Below, in pieces: positions 18,111 through 25,900 of a stretch of 64,000 nucleotides of DNA. The notes below the pieces were generated by a model. That model searched no databases. It had not been told where the DNA came from and saw only the letters and a list, made by a program, of their open reading frames with translations. The translations under genes and the position numbers were made by a program. This DNA is from Mycetocola manganoxydans (lineage in GTDB: Bacteria > Actinomycetota > Actinomycetes > Actinomycetales > Microbacteriaceae), in contig NZ_RCUV01000001.1 in assembly GCF_003667545.1 (NCBI RefSeq), positions 124,001 through 188,000 on the forward strand. Reading direction: 5' to 3'. Each line of letters begins with the position of its first letter. The stretch's first letter is position 1.

Positions 18111-18140
18111 CGGAATCACCCGGCGTACCGGGTGGTTCCG
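18111..18140 (+). terminator. Candidate hairpin after the MoxR/DUF58 operon
   Basis: Arms CGGAATCACCC and GGGTGGTTCCG pair with one G-T over 11 positions and an 8-nt loop. The hairpin is 24 bp after the DUF58 stop. No clear T-run follows, so confidence is moderate. Confidence 0.5.
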
Positions 18141-18172
18141 TCCGCACCGGGTGAATTCGCGACAACGACGAC

Positions 18173-18207
18173 GGGCCCGGCACCCGCGTGAAGCGGATGC
18201 CGGGCCC
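18173..18207 (-). terminator. Candidate hairpin after katA
   Basis: A perfect 10-bp inverted repeat GGGCCCGGCA / TGCCGGGCCC with a 15-nt loop. It lies 18 bp past the katA stop on the minus strand and faces the DUF58 hairpin from the other side of the convergent gap. Confidence 0.6.
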
Positions 18208-18225
18208 TGCGTGTGTCAGTCGTGC

Positions 18226-19692
18226 CTAGACGGCGACGTGCGCGGCTGCGAGCGCAGCACCGAGCTTCGAGCCCAGCTCGATGTCGACGTTCGACCAGTA
18301 CGCAATCGCACGCGCACGGATCTCCGGGTTCCGGACAGCACCGACGTGACCGGTGATCTGCGCGAGCAGGCGGGCCTTCGCCGCGTCGTCCATGACGTCG
18401 CGGTAGAGGGTTCCTGCCTGCCCGAAGTCATCGTCCTCGGGGTGCAGTGTGGCCGAGGTGCGCAGGAGCTCACCGTCGTTCTGCCAGCCGGTGGATTCGG
18501 CCGCGCGAGCAGCGTCCGCGTGCGGGCCGCCGAACGAGTTCGGCGCGTAGACCGGGCGGTCTGCCGGCGGGAAGTCGATCCGGGCAGCGCCGTCCTTGGA
18601 GTACGTGTTGACCTGGGCCTTCGCGGCGTTCACCGGGAGCTGGGCGTGGTTCACACCGACGCGGTAGCGCTGGGCGTCCGCGTAGGAGAAGATCCGGGCC
18701 TGGAGCATCCGGTCGGGGCTCGCGGCGATTCCTGGAACGAAGTTCGCCGGAGAGAACGTCGCCTGCTCGATCTGGGCGAAGTAGTTCTCGGCGTTCTTGT
18801 TGAGCGTCATGGTGCCGACCTTGATCAGCGGGTAGTCGGCGTGCGGCCAGACCTTCGTGACGTCGAACGGGTTGAACCGGTAGGTCTTCGCGTCCTCGTA
18901 CGGCATGACCTGCACGGACAGCGTCCAGCTCGGGAAGTTCCCTTCGGCGATGTTCGTGTACAGGTCGTGCTGGTGGTAGTCGGCGTCCTGGCCGGCGATC
19001 TCGGTGGCCTGGTCCGCGCTCAGCACGGCAATGCCCTGGTTGGTCTTGAAGTGGTACTTCACCCAGAAGCGCTCGCCCTCCGCGTTGATCCACTGGTAAG
19101 TGTGCGAGCCGAAGCCGTCCATCTGGCGCCAGGATGCCGGCAGGCCACGGTCACCCATGAGCCAGGTGACCTGGTGGGCGCTCTCGGGAGACTGGCTCCA
19201 GAAGTCCCACTGCATGTCGTTGTTGCGCAGGTTCGAGCCAGGGAGGCGCTTCTGCGAGTGGATGAAGTCGGGGAACTTGATGCCGTCGCGGATGAAGAAC
19301 ACCGGTGTGTTGTTGCCGACGAGGTCGTAGTTTCCCTCGGACGTGTAGAACTTGAGCGCGAATCCGCGCGGGTCGCGCCAGGTGTCAGGAGAGCCCTGCT
19401 CTCCGGCGACGGTCGAGAAACGGGCGAGCATCTCGGTCGACGCGCCCTGCTGGAACAGTGCTGCGCGAGTGAACCTTGACACGTCCTCCGTTGTCTCGAA
19501 GACACCGAACGCTCCACCACCCTTGGCGTGAACGACACGCTCCGGCACCCGCTCGCGGTTGAAGTGGGCGAGCTTCTCGGTCAGGTAGCTGTCGATCAGC
19601 GGGATCGCGCCGTCTGCTCCGACGGTCAGCGACTGTGAGTCGGCTGCGACCGGTGTTCCGGTGTTTGTGGTGGTGTACGAGGTGTCGGACAT
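18226..19692 (-). CDS. katA: Monofunctional haem catalase
   Basis: A 488-residue small-subunit catalase that converts hydrogen peroxide to water and oxygen in the cytoplasm. Distal-side residues His55 ([12 protein letters not shown]) and Asn128 (GNNTPVFF) are present, as is the proximal-tyrosine motif [12 protein letters not shown]. The length fits the small monofunctional clade. An AAGGAG motif lies 4 nt before the ATG at 19692. The gene follows a Fur-family regulator by 77 bp on the same strand, so it is probably peroxide- or metal-responsive. Confidence 0.95.
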   Translation of the reverse strand: MSDTSYTTTNTGTPVAADSQSLTVGADGAIPLIDSYLTEKLAHFNRERVPERVVHAKGGGAFGVFETTEDVSRFTRAALFQQGASTEMLARFSTVAGEQGSPDTWRDPRGFALKFYTSEGNYDLVGNNTPVFFIRDGIKFPDFIHSQKRLPGSNLRNNDMQWDFWSQSPESAHQVTWLMGDRGLPASWRQMDGFGSHTYQWINAEGERFWVKYHFKTNQGIAVLSADQATEIAGQDADYHQHDLYTNIAEGNFPSWTLSVQVMPYEDAKTYRFNPFDVTKVWPHADYPLIKVGTMTLNKNAENYFAQIEQATFSPANFVPGIAASPDRMLQARIFSYADAQRYRVGVNHAQLPVNAAKAQVNTYSKDGAARIDFPPADRPVYAPNSFGGPHADAARAAESTGWQNDGELLRTSATLHPEDDDFGQAGTLYRDVMDDAAKARLLAQITGHVGAVRNPEIRARAIAYWSNVDIELGSKLGAALAAAHVAV

Positions 19693-19769
19693 GTATCTCC
19701 TTGGTGGTGCTTGTCGGGGCAGGGGGAAGCGTCAGGCAGCGCGATGCGGCCTGTTGCGAAAAGACAGGG

Positions 19770-20207
19770 TCAGGTGAGGGGCGCGGCAGCGCAATCGGGG
19801 CAGAGACCCCAGTACGTGACTTCGGCCGTTGTGAGAGTGAATCCGGATGTGTCCAGCGGCGTCAGGCACGGAGCCGCACCGACGGCGCAATCCACGTCCC
19901 CGATCGCTCCGCATTTCGAGCAGACGATGTGGTGGTGGTTGTCTCCGACACGCAATTCGTAGCGCGCGGGGGATCCGGCCGGTTCGATCCGCCGCACGAG
20001 ACCGGCATCGGTCAACGCTCCGAGCACACCGTAGACGGCCTGCAGTGAGGTGTCGGGCAGATCGGGCAGCACGGCCTGGAAGACGGTGTGGGCGTCAGCG
20101 TGCGGGGAGGTTTCAAGAGCGCGAAGCACGGCGAGACGCTGGTCGGTTGCCCGGAGCCCGGCCGAGCGCAGCAGTTCGCGCTGGGGGGTCGTGCTCGCCG
20201 TGGTCAT
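19770..20207 (-). CDS. Fur-family metal/peroxide-responsive repressor
   Basis: A 145-residue Fur protein with an N-terminal winged helix (about 10-80; LRATDQRLAVLRALE) and a C-terminal metal-binding dimerisation domain. The HHHIVCSKCG motif supplies regulatory-site histidines and the first zinc CxxC; GLCPDC near the end supplies the second. The gene precedes katA, as in furA-katG or catR-catA pairs, which suggests a PerR/CatR-like peroxide sensor; iron sensing is the alternative. A palindrome upstream overlaps its promoter, suggesting autoregulation. The ATG at 20207 appears leaderless. Confidence 0.9.
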   Translation of the reverse strand: MTTASTTPQRELLRSAGLRATDQRLAVLRALETSPHADAHTVFQAVLPDLPDTSLQAVYGVLGALTDAGLVRRIEPAGSPARYELRVGDNHHHIVCSKCGAIGDVDCAVGAAPCLTPLDTSGFTLTTAEVTYWGLCPDCAAAPLT

Positions 20208-20213
20208 GACTCA

Positions 20214-20241
20214 AGCCTAGCGTCTATCTTGAATCATTCAA
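20214..20241 (-). promoter_or_regulatory. fur promoter overlapped by Fur-box-like palindrome
   Basis: On the minus strand, TTGAAT (-35) and TAGGCT (-10, 20214-20219) are 16 bp apart, and the ATG follows the -10 after 6 nt. The perfect 6-1-6 palindrome TTGAATCATTCAA (20229-20241) includes the -35. This placement fits repression by a Fur-family dimer of its own gene and downstream katA. Binding is inferred. Confidence 0.65.
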
Positions 20242-20254
20242 AACTGGGATGCCG

Positions 20255-21250
20255 TCAGCCGGCATACAGGCGGGATGCTCCCGCTTCGAAGGCGGTCAGG
20301 TCCCCGGTCTCGCCCGCGCGGTAGGCGCGGCGGCCGAGAACGAGCATGTAGAACAGAAACGCGCCGAGGGCGAGCGCGCCGAGCCCGATCTTCACGGGCC
20401 ACGGCCAGGGCTGTGGGGTGACGAATCCCTCGAGGATTCCGGCGACGAGAAGGACGAGCACGAGACCGATGGCGACAGTGAAGAGCGAGCGGGCATCTTC
20501 GGCGAGCGCCTGCCCCCTCGTGCGGTTGCCCGGCGCGACCCACGCCCAGAAGATCCGGAGTCCACCTGCGCCGGCGACGAAGATCGCGGTGAGTTCCAGC
20601 ATCCCGTGCGGGGCGATGTAGAGGAAGAACGTGTCGCCGTGGCCGAAGCTGAACAGGACGGCGGCGGTGACACCGAGGTTTTGCGCGTTCATCAGGATCA
20701 CGTAGGGAACCCAGACACCGGTGACGCCGAACGCGATGCACTGGGCGGCGATCCATGCGTTGTTGGTCCAGACCTGTCCGGCGAAGGAAGCCGCCGGGTT
20801 GTCGGAATAATAGTTGGCGAAGTCCTCTTCGGCGAGCTGCTGCAGCTCGGCCGTACTGCCGAGGTTCGCGAGGACCTGGGGGTCACCGAGGATCCACGCC
20901 GCCCAGAGCCCTGCGACGATCACCGTGCTGAGGGCCACGGCAAGGGTGAGCCAGCGCAATCGGTACAGTGCTGCCGGAAGCTGCAACACGAAGAACCGCG
21001 GCACCTGGCTCATCACGTTCGAGCCGGCGGAGGTGAACCGGAGCCGGGCCCTCGACAGACTGACGCTGAGTCGATCACCGTGAACGGTCGACCCCGCCGT
21101 CGTCTTGATCGCAGACAACTGGGTGGCGCCGGCCTGGTAACGATCGATCAGTTCGTCGGCTTCGGCGCCCGACAAACCGCGCTTCGACGCGAGAGCGTCA
21201 AGGCGGTCCCACTCTTCGCGGTGGGCGGCGCTGTAGGCATCGAGATCCAT
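20255..21250 (-). CDS. Stage II sporulation protein M (SpoIIM/DUF95) family membrane protein
   Basis: A 331-residue integral membrane protein. A soluble N-terminal helical region (about 1-95) is followed by several membrane helices from about residue 97, including the SpoIIM-like motif region SFGHGDTFFLYIAPHGMLELTAIF. In non-sporulating actinomycetes it is a conserved, uncharacterised membrane protein paired with RDD, MoxR and DUF58 genes. It diverges from the RDD gene across only 17 bp. Here it is separated from DUF58 by the fur-katA pair. Confidence 0.9.
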   Translation of the reverse strand: MDLDAYSAAHREEWDRLDALASKRGLSGAEADELIDRYQAGATQLSAIKTTAGSTVHGDRLSVSLSRARLRFTSAGSNVMSQVPRFFVLQLPAALYRLRWLTLAVALSTVIVAGLWAAWILGDPQVLANLGSTAELQQLAEEDFANYYSDNPAASFAGQVWTNNAWIAAQCIAFGVTGVWVPYVILMNAQNLGVTAAVLFSFGHGDTFFLYIAPHGMLELTAIFVAGAGGLRIFWAWVAPGNRTRGQALAEDARSLFTVAIGLVLVLLVAGILEGFVTPQPWPWPVKIGLGALALGAFLFYMLVLGRRAYRAGETGDLTAFEAGASRLYAG

Positions 21251-21255
21251 CTGCT

Positions 21256-21264
21256 TAGATACTA
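21256..21264. promoter_or_regulatory. Overlapping divergent -10 elements for SpoIIM and RDD genes
   Basis: The 17-bp gap 21251-21267 contains TAGATA (plus strand) 6 nt before the RDD ATG, and TAGTAT (minus strand) 8 nt before the SpoIIM ATG. The hexamers share bases. Both transcripts would be essentially leaderless and the two promoters could not be open at once. The -35 elements would lie inside the opposite gene and are weak by eye. Confidence 0.5.
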
Positions 21265-21267
21265 TTC

Positions 21268-22116
21268 ATGGCAGAGCCCGTCGGCACACTCTCGAACACG
21301 CCGGACTCCTCCGAGCTTCTCACCGGGGAGGCCGTCGCCCTCGACGTCCAGTCGACGAGTTTCATCCTCCGTGCCGCCGGCGCCATCATCGACTTCCTCG
21401 CGACCGTGATTCTCGCGGGCCTGCTGTTCTGGCTGCTTTTCGTACTGGCGATGCAGGGTGTGATCGACCAGTCGGCGACAGCCGCGTTCAGCACGTCGAT
21501 CATCGTCTTCTCCTGCGTCGTCGTTCCGACGGCGGTCGAAACCCTCAGCAGGGGCAGGTCGCTCGGAAAACTCGCCGTCGGAGCACGGATCGTCCGCGAC
21601 GACGGCGGGGCGGCCGGGTTCAGGCACGCATTCATTCGCGCGGTCACCGGTTTTCTCGAGATCTACATGACCCTCGGTGGGGTCGCCGCTCTGACCGGGC
21701 TGCTCACCGGCCGGTCGAAGCGCCTCGGCGACCTCCTCGCGGGCACGTACGCCCAGCAGGAGCGCGTTCCGCGTGTCGCCGAGCCGGTGTTCGGCATGCC
21801 GCCCGCCCTTGCCGCGTGGGCCGAACTGGCAGACGTGGGACGGATGCCAGACCGGCTGTCCCGCCGCATCGCGCAGTTCCTCAAGCAGGCTCCGAAGCTG
21901 ACGCCCGCGACCCGTGTGCGACTCGCACGCGATCTTGCCGTCGAGGCATCCGCCTGGGTCTCACCGGTCCCGAATGTCGATCCGGAACTGTTCCTCTATG
22001 CGGTCGCCGCCGCACGCCGCGATCGTGAGTACGCGGCCCACATGCTCGAGCGGGAACGCCTCGCGCGGGTCGCCCCCGTGCTGACCGGTCGGCCGCACGG
22101 CTTCCCCGACCGCTGA
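21268..22116 (+). CDS. RDD family membrane protein
   Basis: The 282-residue product has an RDD domain (about 25-160) with three predicted membrane helices, including IIDFLATVILAGLLFWLLF and SIIVFSCVVVPTAVETL. The Arg-Asp-Asp-type features are seen in GRSLGKLAVGARIVRDD. A soluble C-terminal region of about 110 residues follows. RDD proteins are poorly characterised; some affect ion transport. Context with SpoIIM and the MoxR block is conserved in relatives. Confidence 0.9.
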   Translation: MAEPVGTLSNTPDSSELLTGEAVALDVQSTSFILRAAGAIIDFLATVILAGLLFWLLFVLAMQGVIDQSATAAFSTSIIVFSCVVVPTAVETLSRGRSLGKLAVGARIVRDDGGAAGFRHAFIRAVTGFLEIYMTLGGVAALTGLLTGRSKRLGDLLAGTYAQQERVPRVAEPVFGMPPALAAWAELADVGRMPDRLSRRIAQFLKQAPKLTPATRVRLARDLAVEASAWVSPVPNVDPELFLYAVAAARRDREYAAHMLERERLARVAPVLTGRPHGFPDR

Positions 22117-22122
22117 AAAAAA

Positions 22123-22186
22123 CCGCGAGTTGCCCGGAAAAGCGGTTGCACGCGCTCGCGCACCCGCGATTTCCGGCAACTCGCGG
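22123..22186. terminator. Hairpin terminator between RDD gene and ahcY
   Basis: Arms CCGCGAGTTGCCCGGAAA and TTTCCGGCAACTCGCGG pair over 17 bp with one bulge, enclosing a 29-nt loop. A run of seven A immediately left of it gives a U-tract for the minus-strand ahcY transcript. It can also serve the RDD gene from the other side. Confidence 0.8.
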
Positions 22187-22195
22187 CGAGAGACC

Positions 22196-23686
22196 TCAGT
22201 AGCGGTAGTGATCGACCTTGTACGGGCCGTCGACCGTAACGCCGATGTATGCGGCCTGCTCCTCGGAGAGCGTCGTGAGCTCGACGCCGAGGGCACCGAG
22301 GTGGAGCCGGGCGACCTTCTCGTCGAGGTGCTTCGGCAGCACGTAGACGCCAACGGGGTAGTTCTCGCGGTGAGCGAAGAGTTCGATCTGCGCGAGCACC
22401 TGGTTCGTGAACGAGTTGCTCATGACGAATGACGGATGCCCCGTGGCGTTTCCGAGGTTCATCAGGCGTCCCTCGCTCAGAATGAGGATCGACCGGCCGG
22501 TGGGCAGTCGCCACTCGTGCACCTGCGGCTTGATCTCCACCCGCTCGGCACCGTCGAGTGCCTCCAGCCCCGCCATGTCCACTTCGTTGTCGAAGTGACC
22601 GACGTTCGCGACGATCGCCTGGTGCTTCATCCGGAGCATGTGCTCCGTGGTGATCACGTTGACGTTGCCTGTGCCGGTGACGAAGATGTCGACCTGCTCG
22701 ATGACGCTCTCGATACGCGCGACCTGGTAGCCGTCCATCGCCGCCTGCAGGGCGCAGATCGGGTCGACTTCTGAGACGATGACGCGAGCGCCCTGGCCGC
22801 GGAGGGCCTCGGCCGCTCCCTTGCCGACGTCGCCGTAACCGACGACGAACGCGACCTTGCCGCCGATGAGAACGTCTGTGGCGCGGTTGAGCCCGTCGGG
22901 AAGCGAGTGGCGGATGCCGTACTTGTTGTCGAATTTGCTCTTCGTGACCGAGTCGTTGACGTTGATCGCGGGGAACAGGAGCTCACCGTTCCGGAACAGT
23001 TCGTAGAGGCGATGAACGCCGGTCGTGGTCTCCTCGGTGACTCCGAGCAGTTCCGCCCCGACCTTCGTCCAGCGGTCGGGGGACGCCGCGAGCGAGCGAC
23101 GCAGCAGCTCGAGGACGACGCGACCCTCGGTGCTGTCGGCGTCCGTCGTCTCCGGAACAGCACCGGCCAGCTCGTATGTGCGCCCGTTGTGGACGAGGAG
23201 CGTTGCGTCTCCCCCGTCGTCGAGGATCATGTTGGGGCCGGTCCAGTCCGCGCCCTCTTCCGCCGCTTCGGCCGACCAGTCGAAGATCTGCTCGGCGCAT
23301 GCCCAGTACTCTTCGAGGGTTTCGCCCTTCCAGGCGAACACCGGCACACCGGCCGGCGCGTCGACGGTCCCGGTCGGGCCGACGGCGATCGCGGCGGCGG
23401 CTTCGTCCTGGGTGGAGAAAATGTTGCAGCTCGCCCAGCGCACACGCGCGCCGAGGGCTGTGAGGGTTTCGATGAGCACGGCAGTCTGCACGGTCATGTG
23501 CAGCGAACCGGCGATGCGGGCGCCGGCCAGGGGCTGTGAAGCGCCGAACTCCTCACGGAGGGCCATGAGGCCTGGCATCTCGTTCTCGGCCAGCCGGATC
23601 TGGTGGCGACCCGCTTCAGCGAGCGAGAGGTCGCGGACCTGGAACGGCAGCGAGGTGGCGGATGCGCGAGGGGGGGTAATCGTCAT
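22196..23686 (-). CDS. ahcY: Adenosylhomocysteinase
   Basis: A 496-residue cytoplasmic enzyme that reversibly splits S-adenosylhomocysteine to adenosine and homocysteine, using tightly bound NAD. The substrate-side motif [11 protein letters not shown] is at about 244-254 and the NAD loop GYGDVGKG at 283-290. The C-terminus PYKVDHYRY is typical. It clears the by-product of methylation reactions. It lies 44 bp after the DUF3499 gene on the same strand; the mtrA-ahcY neighbourhood is conserved in actinomycetes (compare Rv3248c). Confidence 0.97.
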   Translation of the reverse strand: MTITPPRASATSLPFQVRDLSLAEAGRHQIRLAENEMPGLMALREEFGASQPLAGARIAGSLHMTVQTAVLIETLTALGARVRWASCNIFSTQDEAAAAIAVGPTGTVDAPAGVPVFAWKGETLEEYWACAEQIFDWSAEAAEEGADWTGPNMILDDGGDATLLVHNGRTYELAGAVPETTDADSTEGRVVLELLRRSLAASPDRWTKVGAELLGVTEETTTGVHRLYELFRNGELLFPAINVNDSVTKSKFDNKYGIRHSLPDGLNRATDVLIGGKVAFVVGYGDVGKGAAEALRGQGARVIVSEVDPICALQAAMDGYQVARIESVIEQVDIFVTGTGNVNVITTEHMLRMKHQAIVANVGHFDNEVDMAGLEALDGAERVEIKPQVHEWRLPTGRSILILSEGRLMNLGNATGHPSFVMSNSFTNQVLAQIELFAHRENYPVGVYVLPKHLDEKVARLHLGALGVELTTLSEEQAAYIGVTVDGPYKVDHYRY

Positions 23687-23730
23687 GATGCCATTCTCGC
23701 AGACGCACCGGCGCGTTCCCCGAGAGCTTC

Positions 23731-23964
23731 TCAGGCGGAGGAGCCGACGTCGCGCAGCATCTGGTGCCGCACGACCTGCCAGCCCTGCGGAGCGCTCATC
23801 CGTTCGGCGTGGATCGCGCAGAGGTCGTACGTGTGCGGTTCCCTGGCGAGCGACAGGGGGCCGAGCACCGCCATCGAGTCACCGTAGTCATAGGTGAGTG
23901 TCGATACCGCGTCGCGCGAGCATCCGACTTTCGAACAGGGCCTGTCAAACATTCTCCTCACCAT
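23731..23964 (-). CDS. DUF3499 family protein
   Basis: A short (about 77-residue) protein with a CxxxxC motif (CSKVGC) near the N-terminus and CxxH (CAIH) near residue 55, probably a small zinc-binding fold. The family is actinobacterial and lies beside the zincin-like gene divergently, as here (compare Rv3258c/Rv3259). Function is unknown. The start is uncertain: ATG 23964 and ATG 23952 are both possible, and the latter's AGGAG is too close to be used well. Confidence 0.8.
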   Translation of the reverse strand: MVRRMFDRPCSKVGCSRDAVSTLTYDYGDSMAVLGPLSLAREPHTYDLCAIHAERMSAPQGWQVVRHQMLRDVGSSA

Positions 23965-24023
23965 ACAAGCCCTGGGCACCGGAGCCCGGGAACCTCGCCG
24001 CTCGAGGCGAATAGGATGGCGTC

Positions 24024-24464
24024 ATGGCCAGACGCACTTCCCGGAGCACGGGTTATACCCGGCGCGCGGTCAGGCACGACCGGCACGGACGATCGGAACG
24101 CAGCGCAGCGACGGGCCCGCACCTCGACCCGCTCAAGAATCGCATCGACACCTTCGACATGACCGTCGCCGCAGCAGCTGATTTCCTGCGGAGCGCGTGG
24201 CCGGATGACCTGTCCAACGTCCGGTACGAGGTCGGGGCGATGCCACTCGGGACTTCCCCGGACGGAACGGTACCCCGCTGGTGGACGAGCGCATCAGAGC
24301 GCAGGATCGTGCTCTACCGCCTGCCGATCCAGCGGATGAGCAAGCTGCACCGAGATGACGAACTGCACCAGCGGATGATGATCGAGAGTTGCGTGTTCCG
24401 GGCCACAGCCGAGCTGATCGGCAAGGACCCGTGGGACCTCGGTCCCGACCGCTTCCACTTCTAG
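24024..24464 (+). CDS. Zincin-like metallopeptidase family protein lacking HExxH
   Basis: A 146-residue protein of the small metallopeptidase family found next to DUF3499 in actinomycetes. The N-terminus is basic (ARRTSRSTGYTRRAVRHDRH). The conserved core has RIVLYRLPIQRM near residues 94-104. Where members carry HExxH, this protein has MIESCVFRATAE (about 119-130), so zinc binding and proteolysis are unlikely. It may be a structural or regulatory pseudoenzyme. It converges with the DUF5719 gene 26 bp away. Confidence 0.75.
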   Translation: MARRTSRSTGYTRRAVRHDRHGRSERSAATGPHLDPLKNRIDTFDMTVAAAADFLRSAWPDDLSNVRYEVGAMPLGTSPDGTVPRWWTSASERRIVLYRLPIQRMSKLHRDDELHQRMMIESCVFRATAELIGKDPWDLGPDRFHF

Positions 24465-24490
24465 GACAGGGGCTCCCCCGTGACGGACGT

Positions 24491-25900
24491 CTATCGCGGG
24501 TAAACCGTCACGGGCGTCGCCAGCGGATTGGCCGGCTGGATCCCGTAGGCCGAGAAACCGCCTGCACCCTCGAAGCTGATCTGCGCGTGCACGCCTTCTG
24601 CACCCGAGACGGTGTACGCGGCACCCCCACGAACCGGCGTCACGACGCCATCGCCGGCAGGAACGGCGACGCCGGTCTCGGCTCCGTTTTGCCCGGTGAG
24701 CGTGACGTCGATCGCGGAATCCGTCGGGTTGAACAGGTGGAGTCGTGACCCCTGACCCTGAGCGACGGCGAGGCTGAGATCGGCATCGATCGGGGCGGAT
24801 GCGACGAACCACGCGAAATCGCCGGAATCGCCGGCTGCGGCGGTCGTTCGCGCGGCGGCGACGATCGGCACATCGGAGCTCATGGAGATCGAGTAGCTCC
24901 CCGCGGCGAGGTTGGACAGCGGAATCTCATTGACGACGCCGGCCTCGATCGCGTAATCGAGGGGCTCTGGCACTGTTCCCCCCGACTCGCTCGCGAACGT
25001 GATGACGACCCGGGCAGCGTCGGCGCCTGGCACGAGGAGGCGCAGCGCGCCGATGCTGTCGTCGTAGGTCTCACCGATCGTGGTCGGTGCGGTTCCGGGA
25101 ATCACGACACCCGGCAGGACCTGCGTGATCGCCGGAGGAGCTGTCGGCGCAGACAGTTCCACACCGCCGGGCGTGATGCCACGGACGACGCTGTGCTGCA
25201 GGGTGGCGTAAACCTGACCGCCGGTTGTCCTGACCCGGATCACGGGATTCCGGATGCTCGGGGCAAAGCTTGCGACGGAGAACACCCTGCTTTCACCCGC
25301 CTGCACGATGATGCCGCCCGCTCCCGGAGCTTCGATCTCGCCGGTCTCACCGAAGAACGACAGGTCGATCACGGCATCAGCGCGCGTGGGATTGCTGAGC
25401 GACAGCAGGCTCGTCCGCCCGACATCGGTCGATCCGGCGACGAGCCAGCTGTCGGCGCTGACTTCACCGCATGCGGTCGCGGCGAAACCGGTGAGATCGT
25501 CGAGGTCCGCGCTCTGCGACTGGGCCGCAGCAACGAGTGGCGCGTCCTCTCCGTCGGCGCTCGATGACGTGACGACCGTCGGCAGCCCGAACTGGTCCCC
25601 ACTGATGTTGTCTGGAGCGGAGAGCGCCGTCTGCTCGCTACCCTCTGGGGCCGCGAGGGTGACAGCCGGAGCCCCGAAGCTGCCTGACGACGCGTCGATC
25701 TCCTGGCGAAGGAGCGGCCCTGGGCACAGCCGGGTCTGGTCGGATGCCGTCGGCGTCACGCTCGTGCGCGGCACATCGGCAGCAACCACGGGGAGTTCCA
25801 CCTGTCCGACGGCGAACGCCGCCCCGGCGAAGAGCGCTACGCCGAGGATGCCTGTCACCACTCGCCCGCTTGTCGCTGCCACCCTGCGTCTATCGGCCAT
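24491..25900 (-). CDS. DUF5719 family secreted/membrane-anchored protein
   Basis: A 469-residue protein with an N-terminal membrane anchor or signal segment (about 13-40, VVTGILGVALFAGAAFAVG) and a long extracytoplasmic beta-rich region of repeated Ig-like modules. The DUF5719 family follows the large GT2-type membrane protein gene in actinomycetes, and the two overlap here by 11 bp, suggesting co-translation and a shared cell-envelope role. No enzyme motif is visible. The ATG at 25900 gives MADRRR. Confidence 0.8.
   Translation of the reverse strand: MADRRRVAATSGRVVTGILGVALFAGAAFAVGQVELPVVAADVPRTSVTPTASDQTRLCPGPLLRQEIDASSGSFGAPAVTLAAPEGSEQTALSAPDNISGDQFGLPTVVTSSSADGEDAPLVAAAQSQSADLDDLTGFAATACGEVSADSWLVAGSTDVGRTSLLSLSNPTRADAVIDLSFFGETGEIEAPGAGGIIVQAGESRVFSVASFAPSIRNPVIRVRTTGGQVYATLQHSVVRGITPGGVELSAPTAPPAITQVLPGVVIPGTAPTTIGETYDDSIGALRLLVPGADAARVVITFASESGGTVPEPLDYAIEAGVVNEIPLSNLAAGSYSISMSSDVPIVAAARTTAAAGDSGDFAWFVASAPIDADLSLAVAQGQGSRLHLFNPTDSAIDVTLTGQNGAETGVAVPAGDGVVTPVRGGAAYTVSGAEGVHAQISFEGAGGFSAYGIQPANPLATPVTVYPR

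Noticed and set aside
18151-19479. Plus-strand frame of 442 codons opposite katA
   Set aside because: It mirrors the catalase gene, has no domain and no promoter or Shine-Dalgarno evidence.
20255-21250. Evidence for sporulation from the SpoIIM-type gene
   Set aside because: The SpoIIM/DUF95 family is widespread in non-sporulating actinomycetes, and no other sporulation gene is present here.
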